From Sphingomonas sp. Leaf339 (lineage in GTDB: Bacteria > Pseudomonadota > Alphaproteobacteria > Sphingomonadales > Sphingomonadaceae): DNA of 64,000 nt. The stretch covers positions 186,001 through 250,000 of the forward strand of contig NZ_LMRS01000012.1 of NCBI RefSeq assembly GCF_001426195.1, written 5' to 3'. Below are positions 18,057 through 26,796 of the stretch, piece by piece (position 1 is the stretch's first letter; each line of letters opens with the position of its first letter). Below the pieces are notes generated by a model. The model made no database searches and had not been told where the DNA came from. It worked only from the letters and a program-made list of their open reading frames with translations. Made by a program: the position numbers and the translations under genes.

Positions 18057-18917
18057 TTATGCCGCCGCCGCGCGATTGCCGCAAAGGTAACCGATCACCT
18101 GCGCCAGCCGATCACGCAGTTCCTTGCGATGTACGACCATATCCAGCATCCCGTGATCGAGCAGATATTCCGCCCGTTGAAATCCCTCGGGCAGCTTTTC
18201 GCGGATCGTGCTTTCGATCACCCGCTGGCCGGCAAAACCGATCAGCGCATTCGGCTCGGCGATCTGCACGTCGCCCAGCATCGCGTAGCTGGCGGTGACG
18301 CCGCCCGTGGTCGGGTCGGTCAACACGACGATATAGGGCAAGCCGGCATCATGCAGCATCTGGATAGCCACCGTGCTGCGCGGCATCTGCATTAGGCTCA
18401 GGATGCCCTCCTGCATCCGCGCTCCGCCCGCCGCCGTGAAGATCAGATAAGGGCAGCGATCCGCGATCGCCGCCTCTACGCCGCGGACGAACGCCTCGCC
18501 GACCGCCAGACCCATCGATCCGCCCATGAAGGCGAAATCCTGCACGCCCATCACCACGCGGTGACCCAAGATCGTGCCGCGCGCATTCAGCAGCGCATCG
18601 GGCTCGGTGGTCGCGGTGCGCGCCGCCTTGATCCGATCGACATATTTCTTCGAGTCACGGAATTTCAGCGGATCTTCCGGCACCTTGGGTGCGGGTAGCT
18701 GCGCGCAGCTGCCTTCGTCCAATATTTGCGAGAAGCGGATTTTTGGCCCGATGCGCTCGTGATGCTCGCACCGCGGGCAGACATAGAGGTTCTCCTCCAT
18801 TTCGCGCGTGAAGACCATCTGGCCGCATCCCTTGCACTTGTGCCAGAGATTCTCTTCCGGCTGGTCCTTCTTGGATTTGAAGGCCAAGGCATTGCGGACG
18901 TTGTTTAGCCAACTCAT
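18057..18917 (-). CDS. accD: Acetyl-CoA carboxylase carboxyltransferase subunit beta
   Basis: A 286-residue subunit of the carboxyltransferase that forms malonyl-CoA, the first committed step of fatty-acid synthesis. A four-cysteine zinc ribbon occupies the N-terminus (C28, C31, C47, C50). The carboxyltransferase core follows, with [19 protein letters not shown] and [17 protein letters not shown], then [15 protein letters not shown] for the oxyanion loop. The start codon overlaps the trpA stop by four bases, and folC follows. The alpha subunit AccA is not in this window. Confidence 0.97.
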   Translation of the reverse strand: MSWLNNVRNALAFKSKKDQPEENLWHKCKGCGQMVFTREMEENLYVCPRCEHHERIGPKIRFSQILDEGSCAQLPAPKVPEDPLKFRDSKKYVDRIKAARTATTEPDALLNARGTILGHRVVMGVQDFAFMGGSMGLAVGEAFVRGVEAAIADRCPYLIFTAAGGARMQEGILSLMQMPRSTVAIQMLHDAGLPYIVVLTDPTTGGVTASYAMLGDVQIAEPNALIGFAGQRVIESTIREKLPEGFQRAEYLLDHGMLDMVVHRKELRDRLAQVIGYLCGNRAAAA

Positions 18918-19747
18918 CGGCCAGTTTCCTCGATACGATTGTTCCGTGCGGATTCAACGGCGTCTGCAAGGGAACGGATATAGGCGGTGACGGGCGCCGG
19001 CGCATCGGCACCGTGTTCCGCCACGACCTCAACGATCGCCGATCCGACAACCACCGCATCCGCCACTCGCGCCACGGCCGCGGCCTGTTCGGGGGTGCGG
19101 ATGCCGAAACCGACCGCGATCGGCAGGTCCGTCGCCGCCTTCAGCCGCGCAACCGCTTCCTCGATCGACGCCTGCGCCGCCTGTTGCAGCCCGGTGATGC
19201 CGGCGACCGAGACATAATAAAGAAAACCCTCTGCGCCCTCAAGCACGGTCGGCAACCTTGCGGCGTCGGTAGTCGGTGTCGCAAGCCGGATCGGCGCGAT
19301 ACCCTTCGCTCGCAATTGCGGCCCCAGCGCGTCGTCCTCCTCGGGCGGAATATCGACGCAGATGACGCCATCGACACCGGCGGTGGCCAGCGCGTCGGCG
19401 AACCAGTCGGCGCCCCGTCGCAGCATCGGATTGGCATAGCCCATCAGCACCAGCGGCACCGCCGGATGACGCGCACGGAAACCGGCAGCCATCGACAGGA
19501 TATCGGCGGTGGTAGTGCCGGCGGCCAGACTGCGAATGTTGGCATTCTGAATCGCCGGCCCGTCCGCCATCGGATCAGTGAACGGCATGCCCAGTTCGAT
19601 CACGTCCGCGCCGCCGGCAACAAGTGCATCGAGAATGGCGGGGGTAGCGGCGGCTGTAGGATCACCCGCCGTAACAAAGGCGATCAGCGCCGGGCGGTCC
19701 TTGGCGAACGCCGCGGCGAGGCGATTGATGGCAACGCCGTCGCTCAC
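18914..19747 (-). CDS. trpA: Tryptophan synthase alpha chain
   Basis: A 277-residue TIM-barrel subunit that cleaves indole-3-glycerol phosphate to indole, which passes through a tunnel to TrpB. Catalytic residues are E51 and D62 in [17 protein letters not shown]. The phosphate loop is [18 protein letters not shown], and SVAGITG is also present. It overlaps trpB by four bases upstream and accD by four bases downstream, so the three are co-translated. Confidence 0.97.
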   Translation of the reverse strand: MSDGVAINRLAAAFAKDRPALIAFVTAGDPTAAATPAILDALVAGGADVIELGMPFTDPMADGPAIQNANIRSLAAGTTTADILSMAAGFRARHPAVPLVLMGYANPMLRRGADWFADALATAGVDGVICVDIPPEEDDALGPQLRAKGIAPIRLATPTTDAARLPTVLEGAEGFLYYVSVAGITGLQQAAQASIEEAVARLKAATDLPIAVGFGIRTPEQAAAVARVADAVVVGSAIVEVVAEHGADAPAPVTAYIRSLADAVESARNNRIEETGR

Positions 19748-20991
19748 ATCGCCACTCCCAGCGCCGCCGCGACGGTGAAGATGTCCTTGTCACCGCGCCC
19801 GCACAGGTTCGCGAGGATGATCTGGTCGTCACGCATCGTACGGGCATGGCGCGACACAGCGGCGATCGCATGAGCCGGCTCCAGCGCTGGGATGATCCCC
19901 TCGGTCCGGCACAGCAACTGGAACGCGTCCAGCGCATCCTTGTCGGTCGCGCTGTCATATTGCACGCGGCCGATATCACGCAGCCACGCATGTTCGGGGC
20001 CGATACCGGGATAATCGAGACCTGCGGAGATCGAATGGCCCTCGGCGATCTGGCCGTCCTGATCCTGCAACAGATAGGTCTTGTTGCCGTGAAGCACGCC
20101 GGGGAAACCACCGGCCAGGCTGGCGGCGTGTTCGCTACCCTCCAGACCATGACCCGCCGCCTCGACGCCCAGCATCGCCACCGACGCATCGTCGAGGAAG
20201 GGATGGAACAGCCCGATCGCATTCGATCCGCCACCGATCGCGGCGACGAGCATGTCGGGCAGGCGGCCGGTACGCGCAAGCATCTGCGCCCGCGCCTCAC
20301 GCCCGATCACGCTCTGGAAATCGCGGACGAGTTCGGGATAGGGATGCGGACCGGCGGCGGTGCCGATGATGTAGAACGTGTCGTGGACGTTCGCGACCCA
20401 GTCGCGCAGGCCCTCGTTCATCGCATCCGACAGCGTCTTCGCGCCCGACGTGACCGGCCGCACTTCGGCGCCCAGCAACTTCATGCGGAACACATTGGGC
20501 TGTTGCCGCTCGACGTCCTTAGCACCCATATAGATGATGCAAGGTAGGCCGAACCGCGCGCAGACCGCCGCGGTGGCGACGCCGTGCTGGCCCGCCCCCG
20601 TTTCGGCGATGATCCGCGTCTTGCCCATGCGGATCGCCAGCAGGATCTGGCCGATGCAGTTGTTGATCTTGTGCGCGCCGGTATGGTTCAGCTCGTCGCG
20701 CTTGAACCACACCTGTGCGCCCATGCCCGCATCGACGCCGGTACGCAGCGCTTCCGACAACCGTTCCGCATGATAAAGCGGGCTGGGGCGGCCGACATAA
20801 TGCTCCAGCAGATCGTCGAACTCCGCCTGAAACGCCGGGTCGGCCTTCGCCGCGCGATATTCGCGCTCCAAATCGAGGATCAGCGGCATCAGCGTTTCGG
20901 CGACATAGCGACCACCGAACTGGCCAAAATGACCACGGTCGTCAGGCTGGGCGCGGAAGGAGTTGGGCGCGTGGGGAGCAGATGCGTTCAT
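19744..20991 (-). CDS. trpB: Tryptophan synthase beta chain
   Basis: A 415-residue PLP enzyme that condenses indole with serine. The PLP lysine is K108 in [28 protein letters not shown] supplies the catalytic Glu, and the phosphate-binding glycine loop is [30 protein letters not shown] is characteristic of TrpB1. A 20-residue N-terminal extension precedes [15 protein letters not shown], as in many proteobacteria. Four-base overlaps join it to trpF and trpA. Confidence 0.98.
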   Translation of the reverse strand: MNASAPHAPNSFRAQPDDRGHFGQFGGRYVAETLMPLILDLEREYRAAKADPAFQAEFDDLLEHYVGRPSPLYHAERLSEALRTGVDAGMGAQVWFKRDELNHTGAHKINNCIGQILLAIRMGKTRIIAETGAGQHGVATAAVCARFGLPCIIYMGAKDVERQQPNVFRMKLLGAEVRPVTSGAKTLSDAMNEGLRDWVANVHDTFYIIGTAAGPHPYPELVRDFQSVIGREARAQMLARTGRLPDMLVAAIGGGSNAIGLFHPFLDDASVAMLGVEAAGHGLEGSEHAASLAGGFPGVLHGNKTYLLQDQDGQIAEGHSISAGLDYPGIGPEHAWLRDIGRVQYDSATDKDALDAFQLLCRTEGIIPALEPAHAIAAVSRHARTMRDDQIILANLCGRGDKDIFTVAAALGVAM

Positions 20992-21611
20992 GACTGGGCG
21001 GCCTTAAGGAACCGAGCGATCTTGTCCATATCCTTGACGCCTGGCGCGCTTTCCACACCCGACGATACATCAACCAACGCCGTCCGGGTACGGACGATCG
21101 CCTCAGCGACATTGTCGGGGCCAAGCCCGCCCGACAACGCCCAGGGCAGGGGATGACGGAAGCCGGCGAGCAACGACCAGTCGAACCGCAATCCCATGCC
21201 GCCGGGCAGCGCCGCATCATCGGGCGTCTTGGCATCATACAACAGTCGATCGGCAGCCCCGACAAAGCCGGGAGCCACATCCAGATCGCCGCGCGTCTTC
21301 ACCGCGATTGCCGCCCAGACATCCTTGCCCAGCTTCGCCTGAATGGCTGCCGTGCGGGCCGGCATCGTCTTGTGAACCTGGATGACGTCGAGGAGGGGCG
21401 CGGCCCGTTCCAGCAACAGATCGTCCGGATCGACGAACACCCCCACCCGCGCAACATGATCCGGCACCCGCGCCGCCAGTTGCGCGGCGGTATCGAAATC
21501 CAGATGCCGCGGCGAAGGGGGGAAGAATACGAAGCCGACATGGCTCGCCCCACCCGCCAGTGCGGCATCGAGAGTGGCGACCGTGTTCAGGCCGCAGATT
21601 TTGACGAGCAT
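20988..21611 (-). CDS. trpF: Phosphoribosylanthranilate isomerase
   Basis: A 207-residue TIM-barrel isomerase acting on N-(5-phosphoribosyl)anthranilate in tryptophan synthesis. The catalytic Cys is in [10 protein letters not shown] and the general acid Asp in [26 protein letters not shown] and [15 protein letters not shown] are family segments. I use ATG 21611, which leaves KICG at the very N-terminus as in relatives. A GTG at 21626 in the same frame adds five residues. It heads the trpFBA-accD-folC transcript and has an AT-rich leader with palindromes. Confidence 0.95.
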   Translation of the reverse strand: MLVKICGLNTVATLDAALAGGASHVGFVFFPPSPRHLDFDTAAQLAARVPDHVARVGVFVDPDDLLLERAAPLLDVIQVHKTMPARTAAIQAKLGKDVWAAIAVKTRGDLDVAPGFVGAADRLLYDAKTPDDAALPGGMGLRFDWSLLAGFRHPLPWALSGGLGPDNVAEAIVRTRTALVDVSSGVESAPGVKDMDKIARFLKAAQS

Positions 21612-21634
21612 GATCTCTTTTTTCACTTCAAGTA

Positions 21635-21653
21635 CGTAATGATAATCATGAGT
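21635..21653. promoter_or_regulatory. Fur-box-like palindrome upstream of trpF
   Basis: The core TAATGATAATCAT (21637-21649) contains the perfect inverted repeat ATGAT-A-ATCAT. Against the classical 19-base Fur box I count 14 matching positions. It ends about 26 bases before the trpF ATG (21611), where it would cover a possible -10 hexamer TATCAT on the minus strand. A true iron operator here would be unexpected for a tryptophan operon, so chance in AT-rich DNA is a real alternative. Confidence 0.4.
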
Positions 21654-21760
21654 AAAATCACCCTACAGTCGCGGTATCAGCGGCCGCAAAAACAGGAATG
21701 CTATTTTCTCGCGCTGCGCAGGCCTAGCTTCTAACTTTACCCAATATACCTAGGAGGAAG

Positions 21761-21780
21761 TCGCAAATATTCGCAAATAC
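21761..21780. repeat. Tandem 10-base repeat upstream of trpF
   Basis: TCGCAAATAT is followed directly by TCGCAAATAC, two copies one helical turn apart with one mismatch. The junction GCAAATATTCGC is also nearly palindromic (10 of 12 positions). Such phasing is typical of a site bound cooperatively by a regulator on one face of the helix. It lies about 150 bases upstream of the trpF start. Confidence 0.55.
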
Positions 21781-21879
21781 TGGATGACGTCTCGCCAGCA
21801 AAATTTTAATGAAAAACGATCTTACGGTTTTTGTGACAACGTAGGTGGGTGACGAACGCTTTAACGCTGCGTTTTATGT

Positions 21880-21899
21880 CGCGGCCAATCGACGCCGCG
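21880..21899 (-). terminator. Hairpin after pyrF
   Basis: CGCGGC (21880-21885) and GCCGCG (21894-21899) form a 6-base GC stem with an 8-base loop, starting four bases beyond the pyrF stop codon on the minus strand. Only a few A/T bases follow, so it is a modest candidate terminator or 3'-end protector. Confidence 0.4.
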
Positions 21900-21903
21900 C
21901 TGA

Positions 21904-22578
21904 CTATAAGGTCGCGGCGATCGCCCGCGCGGCGGCATCAGGATCATCGGCCTGCGTAATCGGGCGCCCGATCACCAGGATGGACGCACCGGCATCCATC
22001 GCGGCGCGGGGCGTCACGACCCGCTTCTGATCGCCCACCGGTCCATTGGCCGGGCGTACGCCGGGCACGACGAAGAACCCCTTGGTCCAGATCGCCTTGG
22101 CCGCCGCCACCTCCGCACCGGAACATACGATGCCATCGACACCAGCCTCCCGCGCCAGCGCGGCCAGCCGCACGACATGGTCATGGGCATTGCCCTGCAC
22201 GCCGGTAGCAACCAGATCGTCGGCATCCAGACTGGTCAGCATCGTGACCGCGATCACCTTCGTACCCAACGGCGCGGCCGCCTTGGCGTCCTCCAGCATT
22301 GCGCGACCACCCGATGCATGGACCGTCAGGATCGCCGGTTCCAGCGGGGCAAGTGCCTGCACCGCCTTGGCGACGGTGTTTGGGATGTCGTGCAGTTTCA
22401 GGTCGAGAAAGATCGGCAGGCCGAAACCCGCCATCTCACGAACCCCCGGCTGGCCGTGCGCGGCGAAGAATTCCAGGCCCAGCTTCAGGCCGCCGACATG
22501 GGTATGCACGCGATCGGCGATCGCCTTTGCGCGGGCCAGATCAGGAGTATCGATCGCGACGAAGACACGGTTGGTCAT
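21904..22578 (-). CDS. pyrF: Orotidine 5'-phosphate decarboxylase
   Basis: A 224-residue TIM-barrel enzyme of the last step of UMP synthesis. The start MTNRVFVAIDTPDLARA is typical. The catalytic Asp-Lys-x-x-Asp array is in FLDLKLHDIPNTVAKAV, and the phosphate loop is VVPGVRPA with a later LVIGRPIT. The ATG at 22578 overlaps the stop of the LapA-like gene by one base (TGATG), which fixes the start; a longer in-frame extension runs through that gene and is not real. Co-transcription with the LapA-like gene is expected. Confidence 0.96.
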   Translation of the reverse strand: MTNRVFVAIDTPDLARAKAIADRVHTHVGGLKLGLEFFAAHGQPGVREMAGFGLPIFLDLKLHDIPNTVAKAVQALAPLEPAILTVHASGGRAMLEDAKAAAPLGTKVIAVTMLTSLDADDLVATGVQGNAHDHVVRLAALAREAGVDGIVCSGAEVAAAKAIWTKGFFVVPGVRPANGPVGDQKRVVTPRAAMDAGASILVIGRPITQADDPDAAARAIAATL

Positions 22579-22937
22579 CAGAGCAGCCCCGGGCCAGCGT
22601 GCGCGATCGGTGTCGGCGCCAGACCGGGTGAGGGCTGCGCGACAGGCGACACCACGACCGGCGAGATCGGCGCGGTCGCGGCATGCAGCGCGCGCGTTTC
22701 TGCCAGTGTCCGTTCGCACGTCGTCAGCCGCTGGTTCAGCCGCCACCGGCGTGCAGCCTGCCACCCCAATGTGGGCAGCAGTCCGAGCAAAAAGGTGAAG
22801 AACAGCAGGAAGGGCAGGTTGATATCAGCCACCAGCCCACCCGGCAGACGGATCGGCACCGCCGTCCAGTTACCGATCGTGAATGCCGCGGCCAGAAACG
22901 CGAGGAGGCACCAGAACAGGATTTTCAGGAACTGCAT
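22578..22937 (-). CDS. LapA domain-containing membrane protein
   Basis: A 119-residue inner-membrane protein with two hydrophobic helices (ILFWCLLAFLAAAFTIGNW and INLPFLLFFTFLLGLLPTLG), separated by a short periplasmic loop (TAVPIRLPGGL). A cytoplasmic helix rich in Arg and Glu and a Pro/Ala tail follow. This matches DUF1049/LapA (lipopolysaccharide assembly protein A-like), which in E. coli works with LapB to tune LpxC. No LapB is present here. It is the promoter-proximal partner of pyrF. Confidence 0.85.
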   Translation of the reverse strand: MQFLKILFWCLLAFLAAAFTIGNWTAVPIRLPGGLVADINLPFLLFFTFLLGLLPTLGWQAARRWRLNQRLTTCERTLAETRALHAATAPISPVVVSPVAQPSPGLAPTPIAHAGPGLL

Positions 22938-22991
22938 GCGGTTCTCCCTTCGTCCATATCGCTAGCGGCCGCGGCACGACTTGGCCAGCCT

Positions 22992-25253
22992 TCAGCCGAT
23001 TTCCCGCCGCACCGAGGCGATCAGCGGCCCGATCGCCGTCAGCCGCGGTTCCTCCTCATCCAAAATTGCGACGAGCGCCTGCCGCTTCACCGCAGCGATC
23101 CGGCCGGCCTTCAAGCGCGCGGAGGCGGGCAGGGCCGACACGACGATATCGATCAGTCGTTCCGCCCCGTGCAGCCGACCCCATAGATAGTCGTTCTCGC
23201 GGTAAGCACGGCTGAAGAACGCGCCGAAGCTGTTGAACTGGATACCTTTCAACGTTGCCTCTGCCCCGCCGGCCCGAATCGTCGTCGCGTCATCGGGGGC
23301 GATACGATCGACCTTGATCGCATCGAACTCATCCAGCCCCTCTCCCTGCAACAGCGGTAGCGTCGCACCGTCGAAGAAGGGAAAACCCAGATAGGCGAGC
23401 AGCAGAGGCCGCCGGGCATCTCGGTCCAGTCCGGCGAGCGCGGTCGACAATCGCTCGTCCGCCTCCGCGTCCAGCCGCGCCAGATCAAGCGACGCAGCCA
23501 GTTGGTCGAGAAACGGCCCGGCATCCTCCCGCAACTCGCGCGCCATCGGCCGCAGCGCGCGATGCGGCTCGCTGCGCTGTGCATCGAGATAGGGGGCGAG
23601 CGACAGATATATTGCCTCCCGCATCGGCGTCAGCACGGCATCGGCCCGTGCCTCTTCCAATTCGCCGAGTCGCCGTGCCAACAGGCGCAACCGGCGGATC
23701 CGATAACCGATATCGAACCGGCGTAGGAAATAGATCGCCCCGGCGCTTTCGTGCATCTCGACCGCGCCGGCCCTAGAGATCGCCGCCGATCGCAGCCGGT
23801 GATGCCCGGCACCATGGTCGCCCGCGATCGCATCCGTCAGCACCGCCAGCGCAGTAAGCACGCCGTCTAGCTTCAACCGATTATAGGCGACATACCCATA
23901 TCCCGCCTGCGCCGCCGCCGCCGTCTGAGCCCGCCGTCGCCATGTCGCCAGCCGCCGGGGCGTCGGCCGATTGAGGAACAACGTGCGGCCGAACAGCGAT
24001 TCGACCTCCGCCTCCACCGCCGGGCGGATCGCGTCCACGATGCCCGCCAGCCGTTCGACCCGGCCTGAACGGGCAGCCAGCGCGTCCAGATTGTCGCGGA
24101 TTGGCTGCTGGCGCGGCAGTTCGCTCAGCGCCCCCAGGATCGTCTGGAAAAAGCCCGGCGTCTCGCCACCGCCCGCCAGCCGAAACTTCAGACCCGGAAA
24201 CGGATCGATATATACGAACCGACGATCGACCTGCCGGCGGGCGGGCCGTTCCTTCAGCGCGTCGATCGCCGGGCGGAAGGGCGCGTTGGCCAGCACCGAC
24301 CCATCGATCAGCACGGCCTTGTCCGCCCGTCCGGCGGCGGCATGGCGTGGCAGGATGCGGCGCAGGAACGCCCGCCGTCCCGGCCATGCCGTGCCGCGCG
24401 TCTGCAACACTGCGTCGATCTCGCCGACCGAAAACGGCGGAAAGGCACCTGGAAAGCTGGATGTGGCCCGCGCCGCAAAGGCGAGTTCTGGCATCGCCGC
24501 CAACGCATCCACGGGCTCACCCGCATCGGAAAAGCTGACGACGACCCGATGCTCGGTCTCCACCACCTCGGGCGGGGAGTTGAGCGGCAGTCGCTCCGGG
24601 TGCCCCCCGAAATCGGTCACGGTCACGAACAGGTCGAGCGGCTGGCCGGGCGGCAACAGGCGCGGGCCACGCGGCGCCGCATCCATCGCCGCCAACGCAT
24701 CGAGCAACAGGCCGCTGAATGTCTTGCCCCCGAACGGCGGTTCGAACCAACGCGATCGAACGAACCGCGACATCTTCGCCCGCACCTCGTCGCGCGTTGC
24801 GGCGTCGTCCAGTTCGTCCACCGCCTCCTTGCTGCGCCCTGCCGCCATCCACGCCAGCGGCAGCGCCCACGCCTTGGAAAAGCGTGATGCGGGGGCGGCG
24901 GCCGGATCGATCAGCGCATCGACGTCCGCCGACGTCAGCCACAGATCGGTAAGCGGATCGAGCGACTGCCCGGTCGCGATCGCCTGCGCCAGAAAAATTC
25001 CGTTGATCCCGCCCGCCGATGCCCCCGCGATGATATCGGCCAGCACGCGAAGTTTCAGTCCGCCCTGCTCCTCGATCTCACCCAACAATGCGTGATAGAC
25101 GATGTCAGTGCCTGCGACTGGCGTATCGCCGGCATGATAGTCGTGGCTGGCGCGGGCGAGCCGCCATACCTCCTTGGTGATGCCATGCATGTAAACCGCC
25201 AGACTGATCCCGCCGTAACAGACCAGCGCCAGCCGCAGCTCCTTCTCATGCAT
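22992..25253 (-). CDS. Patatin-like phospholipase, large form (TIGR03607-like)
   Basis: A 753-residue protein whose first third is a patatin hydrolase domain: ALVCYGGISLAVYMHGITKE for the glycine loop, GASAGGINGIFLAQAI for the nucleophile elbow (GxSxG) and LIDGSVLANAPFRPAI for the catalytic Asp (D-G-S). The remaining 400 or so residues are mainly helical and contain a short tract around FLRRFDIGYRIRRLRLLARR, as in the patatin-related proteins of TIGR03607. It likely cleaves acyl esters of phospholipids; no signal peptide is seen, so it is cytosolic or membrane-associated. Start: ATG 25253 (MHEKELRLAL) is preferred over a GTG at 25271. Its 5' end overlaps the end of the EEP gene by eight bases. 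Confidence 0.87.
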   Translation of the reverse strand: MHEKELRLALVCYGGISLAVYMHGITKEVWRLARASHDYHAGDTPVAGTDIVYHALLGEIEEQGGLKLRVLADIIAGASAGGINGIFLAQAIATGQSLDPLTDLWLTSADVDALIDPAAAPASRFSKAWALPLAWMAAGRSKEAVDELDDAATRDEVRAKMSRFVRSRWFEPPFGGKTFSGLLLDALAAMDAAPRGPRLLPPGQPLDLFVTVTDFGGHPERLPLNSPPEVVETEHRVVVSFSDAGEPVDALAAMPELAFAARATSSFPGAFPPFSVGEIDAVLQTRGTAWPGRRAFLRRILPRHAAAGRADKAVLIDGSVLANAPFRPAIDALKERPARRQVDRRFVYIDPFPGLKFRLAGGGETPGFFQTILGALSELPRQQPIRDNLDALAARSGRVERLAGIVDAIRPAVEAEVESLFGRTLFLNRPTPRRLATWRRRAQTAAAAQAGYGYVAYNRLKLDGVLTALAVLTDAIAGDHGAGHHRLRSAAISRAGAVEMHESAGAIYFLRRFDIGYRIRRLRLLARRLGELEEARADAVLTPMREAIYLSLAPYLDAQRSEPHRALRPMARELREDAGPFLDQLAASLDLARLDAEADERLSTALAGLDRDARRPLLLAYLGFPFFDGATLPLLQGEGLDEFDAIKVDRIAPDDATTIRAGGAEATLKGIQFNSFGAFFSRAYRENDYLWGRLHGAERLIDIVVSALPASARLKAGRIAAVKRQALVAILDEEEPRLTAIGPLIASVRREIG

Positions 25254-25971
25254 CGACAGCGTCCGTTTCACGCGGCGGTATCACGTCCAACATCGCCCAG
25301 ATCGGCAAATGGTCGGAAGCCTTGCGCGCGGCGGCGCTGGCATGAACGCCGCATTCCACTACCCGCAGATCGCGCGATGCCATGATCCGATCCAACCGGG
25401 CGATCGGCCGGCGGGCGTGGAACGATGCGCCGGTGCCCGCCACCTGATAATCGCGCCCAAAGTCACGCAGACACCCCGCCGACGCGCTCCATTCGTTCAG
25501 GTCACCCATCAACACCGTCGGATGGACGCTGTCCCGGTGGGTTACATGCGCCAGGATCGCTGCAGCCTGCCGCCGCCGCCACAGTCCGGACAGGTCGAGA
25601 TGCATTCCCACCACCCGCAGCAAGACATCGCCGATCGCGATATCGGCCGTCACGGCCCCGCGCGGCTCTAGCGCAGGCAGGTGGATCGCCTCGCACCCAA
25701 CTACGGTTGCGCTTTTGCGCACCAGCAGCGCGTTCCCATGCCAGCCCATGGAGGTCGCGCGAAGCCCGACCGCGATATGCTTCCAATCGCTATGGTCCTC
25801 CAGCAAATGTGGTGGGATCACGCCGGTCCGCGCACCAAAGCGGCGATCCGCTTCCTGGAGTGCTATGACGTCGGCGTCGATCTCCCGTAACACATCGAGA
25901 ATTCGTTCGGGGTTCCGGCGGCGGTCGGCGCCAATCCCCTTGTGCATGTTGTAGCTGGCGACTTTTATCAT
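25246..25971 (-). CDS. Endonuclease/exonuclease/phosphatase family hydrolase
   Basis: A 241-residue EEP-fold metal-dependent phosphodiesterase. Signature residues are the N-terminal Asn in KVASYNMHKGIG, the metal-binding Glu in VIALQEADRRFG, MGDLNEWSA (Asp and Asn of the catalytic site) and the final SDHLPIWAML (Asp-His pair). Possible substrates range from DNA ends to phospholipid head groups; the overlap with the patatin gene downstream hints at lipid turnover. I begin at ATG 25971 because upstream residues do not match the fold. Confidence 0.88.
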   Translation of the reverse strand: MIKVASYNMHKGIGADRRRNPERILDVLREIDADVIALQEADRRFGARTGVIPPHLLEDHSDWKHIAVGLRATSMGWHGNALLVRKSATVVGCEAIHLPALEPRGAVTADIAIGDVLLRVVGMHLDLSGLWRRRQAAAILAHVTHRDSVHPTVLMGDLNEWSASAGCLRDFGRDYQVAGTGASFHARRPIARLDRIMASRDLRVVECGVHASAAARKASDHLPIWAMLDVIPPRETDAVDA

Positions 25972-26080
25972 TCCGGCTACGCAACGCAGAACCGATGGCC
26001 CCGGTTGCAGGCCATCGGCTGATCGTCGACGGTGCGAATCGCTGTTACGCACCAGCGACTGGTTCGGCTAAAGGCAATCG

Positions 26081-26338
26081 ATGGTCGACGAATATGCACA
26101 TGGCCGACGAGACGGCCTGCGCCTGGCACTGTCCATCCTCGCCACCGAGGAGGCGAAGTGGGCAGCATTGCTCGGCGAAAGCCCGTCGTGGCGAACGAAC
26201 GCCATCCGGGAGGTGCGTCATAAGACCTTGCAGGTCGCACAGAAACGCATCCAGACGGTGCTGAACCGATCGAAGCCGAAGAATGACGCGGCGGAGGACG
26301 CCGAACTGGCATCGGCCCTCGAAAAGGTCGGCCTTTGA
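26081..26338 (+). CDS. Hypothetical protein (85 aa)
   Basis: An unrecognised 85-residue protein, predicted almost entirely helical. It is acidic at both ends with a basic centre (AIREVRHKTLQVAQKRIQTV). The ATG has AAAGG seven bases before it. Its codon third positions look like those of its neighbours, unlike the opposing frame on the other strand. It may form a pair with the next small gene (26397-26756), which begins 58 bases later on the same strand. Confidence 0.6.
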   Translation: MVDEYAHGRRDGLRLALSILATEEAKWAALLGESPSWRTNAIREVRHKTLQVAQKRIQTVLNRSKPKNDAAEDAELASALEKVGL

Positions 26339-26396
26339 ACAACATCGCATACCCGTCCGCCATCGTCTGCTAGACGCGGCCCGGCAGGAGACGACG

Positions 26397-26756
26397 ATGG
26401 CCGGAACGGCAAGGGAATGGGACGGCGCCGCCGTCCGGAAATGGCTGGAAAGCCGCGTTATGGCCGCGCGATCCGATCAGGTGGTCGCCGAGCGGGGCGG
26501 CAGGGACCGACAGGACGATTGCGACAAGGCGACGGCCGAGGAGATGGTCTGCTCCCTCCTCAAGGGCAGCAAATCGGTCGATGCGATGGAATCCTTCTCT
26601 GCCGAACTCAGATCCCTGCTCGATCGTGACGACTATATCTGGCGCGGCGTGTATGACGATGCCCGGTTCGACCGACATGTCCGCACCTATATAAAGAAAT
26701 TGGTGCGGATGACGAAGACGAACGACGGGTTCGGGAACACCACCCATTATCAATGA
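26397..26756 (+). CDS. Hypothetical protein (119 aa)
   Basis: An unrecognised 119-residue soluble protein. It opens MAGTAREWDGAAVRKWLESR and ends in a basic stretch (RTYIKKLVRMTKTNDGFGN). Two cysteines occur around residues 42-51 (DDCDKATAEEMVC), too few for an obvious metal site. The start ATG 26397 has CAGGAG six bases upstream; about 38 residues of upstream open frame have no family character. rsgA follows 40 bases later on the same strand. Confidence 0.62.
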   Translation: MAGTAREWDGAAVRKWLESRVMAARSDQVVAERGGRDRQDDCDKATAEEMVCSLLKGSKSVDAMESFSAELRSLLDRDDYIWRGVYDDARFDRHVRTYIKKLVRMTKTNDGFGNTTHYQ

Positions 26757-26796
26757 CGATGACACCGGCTCGCCATCGACCGGGTCACAACGAAAG

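Larger units (their letters stand above)
21612..21903. other. AT-rich intergenic region between pyrF and trpF
   Basis: This 292-base gap is much richer in A and T than its surroundings and holds no convincing gene. It must contain the trpF promoter on the minus strand and the end of the pyrF transcript. Visible elements are a Fur-box-like palindrome at 21635-21653, a tandem 10-base repeat at 21761-21780, the short inverted repeat AAAAAC/GTTTTT at 21812-21832, and a hairpin directly after pyrF. No Trp-rich leader peptide was recognised. Confidence 0.7.

Noticed and set aside
21845..22030. A short plus-strand frame in the pyrF-trpF gap
   Set aside because: Most of it is antisense to pyrF, and it lacks any recognisable feature.
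26045..26350. A minus-strand small gene opposite the 85-residue hypothetical
   Set aside because: The plus-strand gene has a better ribosome-binding site and a plausible helical composition; the minus frame is Cys/Arg-rich and resembles noise. Not excluded entirely.
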